Source of the DNA: Papiliotrema nemorosa
Lineage: Eukaryota > Basidiomycota > Tremellomycetes > Tremellales > Rhynchogastremaceae
Reading direction: 5' to 3'
DNA length: 64,000 bases
NCBI GenBank assembly: GCA_032158125.1
Contig: JASKOT010000006.1
Location: 62,001 to 126,000, forward strand
Shown one piece after another: positions 52,071 through 64,000 of the stretch. Position numbers and translations under genes: made by a program. How positions within the stretch are numbered: the stretch's first letter is position 1; every line of letters starts with the position of its first letter. The notes beneath the pieces are model-generated. The model had not been told where the DNA came from and did no database searches. It worked only from the letters and a program-made list of their open reading frames with translations.

Positions 52071-53427
52071 TTATATCAATATTACCTCGTTGGTATCGCC
52101 AAATGCTACCTTTGTCCTCCTCCTTCCCGTCTCACCAGTCATATCCGTCATTGAAGCCTCGGCGGGCGGCTTCATGTACTCCGACGCTCTCAGATTGGAG
52201 CTCAACATTGACTGGCCTTTCTGACTTCGAAGAGATGCTTGAGTCCCCCATCGATTCTGCTTGGCGCCTTTCCGGGCGGATCTTAGTAATACCGCTGTGG
52301 ATTCTGGTCTCGATGGGAGGCTAGCTACGCACGGGTCAGATCTGGGACCCTCAACAGTGTGTAGATTACTCACTGTCAATGATGGTGCTGGCTGTTGGAC
52401 GGCTAGAGACGAAAGATCGATATGACGGTTGAGGATAGCTGTAGCCGCTTGAAGTGTTCGGCGAAGATGACAGCGCAAATGTCGGCGATAATGAGCCATT
52501 GTAATCCCCAGAGAGACCGTTCGTCCGCGGCGGTAGATGGCTCGGCAAGCTGTTGAGTGACGCAATTGACGAGGGTGAATAGGACCAGAGCGGATTGGTT
52601 GGGACCTGTGTAAAGTTGGACGACAGGGCTTGCGAGTACGGACTTGCACTGTAGGTGTTGTGTAGGGATGGATGAAGACCAGAGTACATGGCTGAGTGGG
52701 GTATCGTGTTGAGAAGACTAGGACCAAGAGATCCGACAGTGGGCTGGATGGTCGAAATCGGCGCAGAGAAGCTAGGATAGCGGCTGAATCTCTCCTTGAA
52801 GCGCTCCTGACTTTGGGTGATTCTGCTTCCTCTATCGTATCCTCTGTAAGATCCCGGCCGGGAGATTACTTGTATCGTGCTATCATTGGGCCGAGACCAC
52901 TCGTCTAAGATACTGGGAGCAACAATCTCCCTGTACCCGCTGTCGAGCGCCGAGATCGGGGCGGAGGATGCAAAGTCCCCATTGGGAGTCTCGTGTTTGC
53001 CAGAGGGTGAGGTAGAGAAAAGTTCATTGAATGCCAAGTCGATGACATCCTTCGACATCTCCGAGCCCATATCTCCAGGTGAATATTTGAACAATTTTCC
53101 AAGCTCCGTAAAGGTCTCCTCCCACTCCGATTTCGTCTGCCAATCATATTGCCTCGGACGTCCTGTCGAGAGTGATGGTAGGGAGCCATAGAATGTCTTG
53201 CGGTAAGCCTCGCGGACCCCTGCTTTTGCACCTTCGTACTCTGCATCAGACATGCGTTCGAGGTCAGTCTTGCAGTCTTTGATTGTCGAAATGATCTGGT
53301 CGAATGTCGGGTGATAGCCGTCTCCGGACTGCGGTGCGTAGATTGGATACAGGTCACTTGCTGATGGGCCACATCCACCGTAGCTGGTCCCGAAAGAGGT
53401 GGCGGGGCCGTATGTCGCTACACTCAT
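52071..53427 (-). CDS. Ser/Tyr/Pro-rich uncharacterised protein with RVxF-like motif
   Basis: About 430 residues in two exons. Start MSVATYGPATSFGTSYGG at 53427. A possible helical domain (FDQIISTIKDCKTDLERMS, then SEWEETFTELGKLFKYSPGD) is followed by a long disordered Ser/Tyr/Pro/Asn region. An intron (about 52318-52374) joins TIID to TSLPSRPESTAV. The C-terminus has Arg/Lys-rich stretches and RRRTKVAFGDTNEVILI, where K-V-A-F fits the protein phosphatase 1 docking consensus. I do not recognise the family. It is divergent from the gene at 54438 across a promoter with several ACGCGT boxes. Confidence 0.7.
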
Positions 53428-54437
53428 GGTAGATCAATGGGCTCAGTGACGGAAATTAGTATGGATATCGTTGTGTTGACTAGGGGCAGAGATGTGGTGA
53501 ATTGGTGTGGTAGGCGTCCTGGCAGAGGGAGTACGGCTCTATACTGGAATTGGGACGGGGTGCTAAATACGCATGATAACCGTTGACGAGCTTGCTTGCG
53601 CGTCTCTTGTCTCGCCTAAGGAGGTGACCGAGAAAGGATGGATTGAGCCAATGTTGCTTGGCTGGCCTGCGCGTTTCAAAAGTATACTGTGCGATACGAT
53701 CCCTACTCTCCTCGCTGCGTCGACAGTATAGGTACCAGCAAGCACCTCTGCGGCTTTGCCAGCGAGTTGATTTCTGGGACGGGATACTGAAGTCTCGCTG
53801 ACATCGAGACATCCCACGAGACGCGTCGAAACGCCACACGTGTTTCAGAGGTACGCGTGTTTTCGCCACCCAAAAAGAAGATCCAACGCGACGCGTCTAT
53901 TACCTTTGGGTGACACGCCACTTCTTCTTGGACTGTCCTCGTCTCTTTCAGAGGCCCAGGGTAGGTAGGCAGGTAGCTTATACAAGGAGAGATTCCCATC
54001 GTGCTTCCCACCCATGCTGAAAAGCCCCTGCCAGGGTATCGTGTGAGCCTCTGACGTCTGACGACCCGATTGGCATTGCTTCGGGCCGGGGCTAACTCAA
54101 TTGGCATCTTTTCTCGTTCCTGCTCAAGACGCGTTGGAACAACAAGCAACATGAGCCGCAAAAGTCCACACGTCCAAGATGCCGAGTACTGGTACGTAAA
54201 TAATAACAAGAACACTGGTCGTACTTCTTCTTCACTTCTATCCCTCCGTCCTCGTCGTTGTTGTTGATCAACACATTACGAGCACTCACTCTTCATCCTC
54301 GATCTCGGTGAACCTCTGGTAGGGACACCTAGCGAAACTTCTTGTCTCGACGACACCACACTACATTCACTTGACCTACCCGTATTGTAACTGGACGCTG
54401 CGCGCTTGACTACTTACAAGGAGTTACCACAACGAAG
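53428..54437. other. Long divergent promoter with ACGCGT boxes
   Basis: About 1 kb between divergent ATGs. ACGCGT (the MluI cell-cycle box bound by MBF in yeasts) occurs at 53821-53826, 53853-53858, 53891-53896 and 54129-54134, with a further ACGCG at 53886-53890 and an ACACGTGT at about 53836-53843. Minus-strand ORFs here (53703-54215, 53480-53869) look fortuitous. Confidence 0.55.
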
Positions 54438-55738
54438 ATGACCTCGCCAATCCACAGTTACCTCTTCTCGCCTCCTCCATCCCCTCCCTCTCTACCTGCC
54501 GATGCCCGAGTCAGATCGCCCGCCTTGACTTCTCTGGCTTCGTTGCTTCCTCCCGATCTCGTACCGCGTCAATCCCTCGATGGGACCACCCTCAAGGCGC
54601 GCTCTCCTCGAACCCCTCAACAATCTCGATTCGACCTCGACACCCCTGCATTCCCCACGCGCAAAGACACCTTTACTTTGACGATCACGCCCTCACCCTC
54701 TGTCCCTGCCTCGCCCAAAGTGGTCACTGAGAAGAACCTCTTGTCGGTCCCTACCAACATCCCTACTCAGACCGTATCGTTATCCCTCCCGCGACCTCTG
54801 CTCCGACTGATCTTCCTCGGCGTTCTGGTATTGTCCAGCATCATGCTACTGTGCTTTGCACCCGGAAGTCGACTCCCTTCTCTTCGAGCGGCAAGCGCAT
54901 CGAGAAGAATGGCCTGGGCTCCAGATGCAAAGAGCTTCTCGGAAGCTGTGGAACCTATCAAGGATTGGACGGATGCCCGGGACAGGGACTATGTCCCTCC
55001 TCAGGTCTTTGCTGGACGACTCAGCCGACGTGCTGTAGTCCCCAAGTCTCCAGTTGTGGCTCGAAACCCTACTCGTAAGTCCACACCCCAGTCCTGCTGT
55101 CCGGATAGATCTAACATCCAGCTCCACCCAAGGCGACCCGACCATCTCCTCGACCCTTACCCGAAACTCACGAACTCTTTGCCCTCCAATCTTATATCCT
55201 CCAATCGACCTATAATGTTCTCCCACAGAACTTTGATGCGTCCCAGCCACTCGATGCCAACCTTGTCCTAGGATATGCTGCCGATGAGACGGCCCTAGGA
55301 GAGCTCGAGGCCGAACGAGCCAACGACGTGGTGGTGTGGTACGGTGTTGACGGGCTCAACAAGCAACCTCACGAACTCCTCGGTCTCCTCCATGCCATCC
55401 ACGGATCAGAGCGACACCCGACTCTTATCCCTGTGCACAACCGACCAGACAGAGCATCCGTCTTGGAAGTCTTGAAGCGATTGGGCGTTCCTGTGGAATA
55501 CGGTGCGCTGGCGATGATCGGTAATCGGGTCATCGCCGCGGACCTAGAAGAGATCGAGGAGATGAGAGCCAGTGGGAAGCTCGGACAGCTTTTGGCTAGT
55601 ATTGGGTGGAACGAGGAGGAGAACAGGAAGAGGGGTGAGGGACCTATCAAGAGGGATTGGAAACCCAAATTCGCCAAAGTGGAAAAGAAGGAAAAGACTG
55701 AAGTTGAACATGCCCTGGAGGCTGCCAAACGAAGATAG
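54438..55738 (+). CDS. Membrane-anchored glutaredoxin-fold protein lacking the active Cys
   Basis: About 410 residues, two exons (intron at about 55074-55121). The N-terminal cytosolic Ser/Pro-rich tail is followed by one transmembrane segment LLRLIFLGVLVLSSIMLLCF (about 54796-54860), a type II topology that puts the C-terminus in the secretory lumen. The C-terminal domain runs VVVWYGVDGLNKQPHELLGL, HPTLIPVHNRPDRASVLEVL, VPVEYGALAMIGNRVIAADL and SGKLGQLLASIGW. This order matches fungal glutaredoxin-like domains (Grx6/7-type topology). The canonical C-x-x-C or single Cys after the first strand is absent, so redox activity is doubtful. A basic tail ends EAAKRR. Confidence 0.75.
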
Positions 55739-56116
55739 TTTTCCTCTCTGATACTCTTTGACGATCTTTTGCGATCCCAATGAACATGGACTGTATATCT
55801 CTGCCGATGCATGTGTCATACCTACCAAATAGACGGATGCCCTCTATCGCATCATCTGCCACGAACTGCCCCGCTCATGTTTCGGCGATCGCCGCTTATG
55901 AGCCGACGCCCCTTGCATGCACTCATTGTAACGTTTCTCTCATTGTCCTCATCGTCAACCTTCCATGCATACGACCGTACTGCAGCATTTCAAGACGACT
56001 ACACAGCACCACAGGTAGTCTAGGTCGACACATCAGTTATTGGAAGATCGGAATCGAAAGGAAAGGCGTCGGCGTCTAATACGGTTCAATACAACCACTC
56101 ATTTTCGTCAACCGAT
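55739..56116. other. Intergenic region before PAP1
   Basis: About 378 bp; no supported feature. Confidence 0.4.
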
Positions 56117-59125
<3,009 letters not shown>

Positions 59126-59589
59126 GGGAAAGTCGCGCAAAATGCCTTTCACCCTGGCGGAACGGCTGGGACATGCGGAATCTCGGTGGTAACCCTGATA
59201 TGACTGCTCGCATGCGCGGTGGGCTGCATATCCAGTTCGATGAAAGATAGGAGGAGGGTGATAGTCAAGTAATGTGTCTCGATTCTTGTGCATTTGTGAG
59301 TTTCTTTCAAAAGGGAAGGGTAGACGAGATGTAGTATTATACAACATACATACAACTGACAAGATATACAGCAAGGTAGAGCACCGTAGGAAGACTCTTA
59401 TGCATTCCTTCGTCATCAGTTCCTTTTCGTCGTCGGTCGTCGTTTGGGTCGTCGGGGGAGGGTGGTGAGCTGGAACGGTTGACTGGACTCACACTTCATC
59501 GCCATCTCTTCCTCTTCATCTCTTCCTCTTTCCTCACTCTTCTCTTCTTCCTCCATCTGCTATACGCGTCCAACCATTCACTAGCACTC
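59126..59589. other. Intergenic region with ACGCGT before MSH5
   Basis: About 464 bp. An ACGCGT box at 59564-59569 sits 21 bp before the MSH5 ATG, preceded by a long CT-rich tract (about 59506-59555). Confidence 0.5.
59564..59569. promoter_or_regulatory. ACGCGT (MCB-like) box at MSH5 start
   Basis: MluI-type cell-cycle box immediately upstream of the MSH5 ATG. MBF uses this motif at S-phase and repair genes in ascomycete yeasts; the role here is inferred. Confidence 0.4.
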
Positions 59590-62500
59590 ATGTCAAGGAG
59601 CTACTCATCTCACCCTCACACCCTTGACCACCCTCAAGTTTCCTACTCACGCCCACCTTTAGATCAGACACCCCCGCGCAACAACCTCAAGAGACCGCAC
59701 CCTTCCCCTCCTTCTTCCTTCACCTCGGACCACACTCGTTCTTCCTCTTCTCAAGCTCGATCTGTCAGATGGAAGGGTACGAACCATAGGAGGCTTTACG
59801 ATCCGAGAGATATTCCTGGAGCATGGGAAGAAGAGGGCGAAGAGGATGATGTGGGGTTGGAGGAAGAGGGCGTGGAAGAAGAGGACGGAGGTGTAGACGA
59901 GGGCGAACCTCAGGTCAAAGGAGAGAAGGTGAGTCTGATAATATCTGTCTTCATCTATTCCCTCTTACAGCCTCCTCAAGCCTCTTCTCCCGCTATTACC
60001 AGCGTAGCTGTAAGAGCTTGAGCGAGGAGCAGTCACGCAGTAGGACCCCATACCTCAAGGAAGAGCCTGCGAGGAGACTGACGTTGACACTCCCTCTAGA
60101 TACTCGCCATACACGCTCCTAATGGTGCTTCCCTCGCTGCAGCTTTCTACGATACCAAGGCAAAGGTATTGAACGTCCTGGAGGACACGAAAGATACCGT
60201 CGAATGGGACTTGGTCATACTCCGTAGGTGTCTCTGTATTCATCCCCTTCCTCAAGGCAACGCATGACGCCTCATGGGTCTCACAATGGAGACGGAAGCT
60301 TCATACTTCCTCGAGATTGTCGTATACAAGGGAAGACTGACGAGCGGTACTGGAACAGTGGAACCCAGATGTGGTGGTCATGTCGTCCAAAAATCAAGAT
60401 AGCGTGCTAGACAAGGTGGAAGAGTGGTGTGAGTCACCGCGTCAAACCCTGCTGCTCAACATTTGGTTCTCTGACTCGTGCCTTTCTGATGAAAACAGGT
60501 AAGCAAGAAGCACGCAAGTTTGAACTCGTACCGGGAAAGACATTTCAACAATCTCAAGCTATTCTCACATTGTCCAACCTCACTGTCGGCGAGAGCACTT
60601 CGGCCGTCACTGTCGATCCTGATGTTCTTGATGGGGAAACGCAAGATGGTAGTTCTGTTCAAGATACCGATCACTCTTCTTCGGGGCATCAAGCATATCA
60701 GGACGAAGATGGTGGGATGGGGAAGATCAGGTTGAATCTGGTGAAACTGGGATGCTGGGTCAACGTGGATGCTCCCAAGGCTGTACGTCGAGACTTGCCT
60801 ACATAGCAGCCCAGGCACGCATTATTGACGATACTCAGGTGTGCGTGGCTGGAGGTCTACTGTCGTATCTCATGACGAGGGGCTCTGAAGATTCCTTTGT
60901 GCAGGTCGCAGAAGTTCCGGTGGACCGAATCGAAGCCATGTCTCTGTGAGCTGAAGCTGCCGTCATTGATGGAGATTAGCTCATCAGCAGGGAAAAACAC
61001 ATGCTCATCAATTCGGACGCCCTCCAGTCCCTCGCTATATTTGCTGAACAGGCCCACGCATCGGCCCATGGGACCCGACAAAAAGAAGGGCTCTCCATTT
61101 TCAGTCAGTCTCCTTGTGGACTGCAATTGTGTTGCTAGTTGACAAATAGGTCTGATGAAGACTACAGTCACTCCTCTCGGTCATAAGCTCTTCCATATGT
61201 GGTTTCTCCGCCCTTTGGCAGATGTGACCCAGATCAAAGCTCGACACGATGCCGTGGAACTTTTCAGTCATCCCATGAATCGCGAGGCAGTGGAGCAGAT
61301 CACTAGGGCTATGAAAAAGATCAAGAACATCCCAATCCATTTGAGGCGATTACGAAGGGGTCGAGGTGGATATAAGGAGTGGAAAGCTCTTCTCGACGTG
61401 AGGTTTTGCAACGGATGCGAAAGAGACGCAGCATGGGCTGATCCATAGGCACTGTGGGCTGCAGGGGTAGTAAAAGAGCTGGTATGCGGGATCTCAGGCG
61501 CTCCAAACCTGGACATCGCAATCAAGGTGCATGGAACAATATCTCAGGATGTGATTCTGTTTCAAAACGACATCGGAGATATGGTACGTTGCCAAAGTAC
61601 GGAATATGCTGAAGATAGGTCGACTTTGAAACATCGAAGAATGAGAACCGAGTATGTATTAAACAAGGAGTTGACGAGAAGCTAGATCAGCTGCAAGAGA
61701 CATTCCACAGTGAGCCTCAGAAGTCGCCGTGACCAAGTCTCAGCTTACGAGTCAGGTTTGCACGCCATCTTGTATGCAGTTGCTAGACGAGTCCAATCGA
61801 CAATGGACCCAAGATGGCCTGTTGAGCTCAACGTGGAATACTTTCCGTCTTTGGGCTTTCTCGTACGGGTGACTCCACTTGGCTCAGGCTTCAGGCCGCC
61901 TCGTAGATGGGAGCTGAAAGTGAGCTTCTATCGGAAATGATGGGGCGGAATCACTCATTGATAGTTTTCAACGGATGAGATGACCTTCTTTAAGACTCCT
62001 GAGACGGAAATGCTGGACAGAGAGTTCGGTGATATCGATAGTTTGATTCAAGGTGAGATTACGGCTCTACCTTAGATTGCTGAACTGACGCTCAGGGCGA
62101 GAATTGGAGATTGTGCAGGGTCTGGTCGAGAGAATGGTGGACATTGATAAGGAGGTGACCTCGATCATGGATATCATCGCTGAACTTGACTGGCGAGTGT
62201 TTCCCTACCCAGTGCAACCTAAGGGCTGACGAGTAGTCTGCTTGCGTTGTCTCGAGCGGTATCGAATCATAGCTTGACTCGACCCAAGATGGTTGACCGC
62301 CCAATACTCGAGATCAGACGAGGAAGGCATCTGATTCAAGAAAGAATGGTCGAACATTATGTCACGAACGACACTAAGATTGAAGGTGGACCAGATGCCG
62401 AAGACCACAATATGGTCAGCTAGCGGACATTTCACGAAGTCGCAAGCTGACGAGGCAGATGATTGTGACTGGTGCCAATGGATCAGGCAAATCTGCATAC

Positions 62501-63766
62501 GGCAAGCAGGTGAGCTCTTTTCACCGGCCTAGTGCAATCAGCTCACATGTATAGGTCGCGCTCATCGTCTTCATGGCTCAGATTGGCGGTTTTGTCCCTG
62601 CCGAGAGCGCGACCATCGGAGTGGTGGACAAACGTAATCTATCTCCCCCAGCGACCTCTTGACTTACTGCAGTATACACCTGCATCCAGACAAGGGAATC
62701 ATCTTCCAAAGTAGGATTGGCTTTGTTCCTGGTGCAGGGCTGATGTATCAGGACGCATCGGCCTTTATGATTGATTTGGCTCAAGTCTCGCTTGCTCTTC
62801 GCGGAGTGACAGAGAGGTCTCTTGTGATTCTGGATGAGTTTGGGAAAGGTCAGCTCACATCGTCCGTCCTACTCAAAGCTGATGTGCAGGGACTACTCCA
62901 GAGGACGGAGCTGGCTTGTTGGCTGGCGTCATTGAAGCGCTGATCAATGGTCCTTGCCCAAGAACCGTGGTCCTCACTCATTTCCAGTCAGTTTCTCGCA
63001 TTCCGAAGTGGAAACAAGCTGACCCACAGCGAGCTTTTCACTAGGAATATCGTCGACGACTCTTTACCGATTCTTCACTGTTATATGAAGACTGAACTGG
63101 TGGCTGATACGACCAAACTGACTTATCTCTACAGGTAAGTGTCTCGTAACGTGACCCCCAAGTCAAGACGCCTGCTCAATAAGCAGACTCACCCCTGGCA
63201 AATGTCTCACTAGCAATGCTGCGGCTTGTGCTCTAGCCCATGGTCTCCCTGCTCGGATCGTCCAGCGGGGTGTAGAAGTCAGGTCAGTCAAATGCAGCAG
63301 TATTGAATGCATGGCCGTCTTCTGACGATTCAGCGACATTGTAGCTCGGGGAGAGATATCAAAGTTGTATGATCAAGCGTTGACACCTCGACACATCAAA
63401 GAACTCAAGGAGGCCGAGCGGTTGGTGAAAAAGTTCTTATCCTGGGATATTGATGCGAAAACTCAAGATGTGATGATGATCCTGACGGAGATGGTCGAGT
63501 CGTGTATCGACATAGACGAGGAGGAGGACGATACAGATGCCAGTGGTCGAGTTGAAGTGATTGCCGAAGCGGAGCATGACCATACAGGTCAAGATGGGCA
63601 AGATGGGTCATTCGAAACTCAAAACGGTTCGTCGTCGAGGCGTGTCAATGGTGCATACGAGCCACAATTCTCATCATCATCTGCGGCTTCGGGCTATGAT
63701 CAAGATCAACCGATCGAAGTCGACGACGAGGGGATTATAATCAAGAGCGAGACAATGATGGAGTAG
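59590..63766 (+). CDS. MSH5: Meiotic MutS homolog MSH5
   Basis: Subunit of the MutS-gamma clamp (MSH4-MSH5) that stabilises crossover intermediates in meiosis. It lacks the mismatch-recognition domain. Start MSRSYSSHPHTLDHPQ; a disordered and acidic N-tail (GAWEEEGEEDDVGLEEEG) precedes the connector ILAIHAPNGASLAAAFYDT. Domain III/lever: TVTPLGHKLFHMWFLRPLAD, RHDAVELF. The ATPase has Walker A GANGSGKS at 62471-62494, GGFVPAESATIGVVD, and Walker B LVILDEFGKG (62821-62850). An intron then leads to GTTPEDGAGLLAGVIEAL and VVLTHF. The C-terminal helix-turn-helix region (HGLPARIVQRGVEV) precedes an unusually polar extension ending IIIKSETMME. About 20 exons, most introns under 60 nt; internal joins approximate. 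Confidence 0.9.
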
Positions 63767-64000
63767 CGGCTACCACGGTAGTGGGATGACAGACAAGGCC
63801 ACCACCTTATTATCCAACACGCAGGATATACACCTACTACAATGAGTAGGGACAGTTAGATGATTGTATGTAGAACCGCTCGGACATGCATAGCCCTGCT
63901 CGTATACCATTCTCGTCTGTCGATTGGTGACCCATGTGTTGACAAGTCTTTAGCGAAGAGGTAGGTAGATCTTTAGAGATTTCAGATTACCTCAACCAGT
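63767..64000. other. 3' flank of MSH5
   Basis: 234 bp to the window edge; presumed terminator region, no gene seen. Confidence 0.35.

Noticed and set aside
53480..54215. Minus-strand ORFs of 129 and 170 codons
   Set aside because: No recognisable motif, unusual composition, and they lie inside a promoter region rich in regulatory words.
59479..59589. Hydrophobic N-terminal extension of MSH5 (signal-like)
   Set aside because: It is an in-frame translation of a CT-rich leader. The downstream ATG at 59590 gives a normal soluble nuclear protein and lies after a promoter box.

Overview
The window is dense, intron-rich eukaryotic DNA from a fungus, most likely a basidiomycete yeast of the Tremellomycetes (Cryptococcus/Kwoniella-like). 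The reasons are the compact gene spacing, many 34-65 nt introns with GT(A/G)NGY donors and CTGAC/CTGAT branch sites just before the AG, frequent TATA boxes ahead of small genes, and the protein families present. No transposon, rRNA, tRNA or CRISPR array is supported. Species placement is inference. Exon boundaries were read by eye from splice sites and family conservation, so gene ends are firmer than internal boundaries.

Layout. 1-19.3 kb is mostly catabolism and transport: an aldehyde dehydrogenase (5' end cut by the window), a Zn2Cys6 regulator divergent from a membrane-anchored lactonase-fold protein, an M20 amidohydrolase carrying an in-frame TGA, an extended SDR/epimerase, an allantoate-permease-type MFS transporter, a cyclase-family hydrolase, and a fructosyl-amino-acid (Amadori) oxidase beside an amino acid permease and a small catalase. 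The last three could work together: uptake of glycated amino acids, oxidative deglycation, and removal of the H2O2 produced.

19.9-23.8 kb holds three tandem intronless genes of 324, 322 and 324 codons, each with its own TATA box. They encode divergent paralogs of a family I do not recognise. 23.9-39.3 kb holds a second Zn2Cys6 regulator, an SDR, a tandem pair of about 125-residue orphan proteins with presequence-like extensions, a SET-domain protein, a GNAT acetyltransferase, an MFS transporter, a multi-pass membrane protein and a tandem pair of GFA-domain proteins.

39.9-50.4 kb looks like an accessory island of small hydrophilic orphan genes. It surrounds a secreted RNase T2 of unusual architecture (the Rny1-type C-terminal domain is present at both ends of the catalytic domain) and a HAD-type hydrolase. 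Three of the small genes form a family ending in a G-D-x-N-W-like motif. 50.7-64 kb returns to conserved genes: two uncharacterised proteins, a membrane-anchored glutaredoxin-fold protein without the active-site Cys, nuclear poly(A) polymerase (PAP1) and the meiotic MutS homolog MSH5.

The most novel items are the 324-codon trio, the duplicated-domain RNase T2 with its 8-nt microexon, and the small-protein family at 48-50.4 kb.
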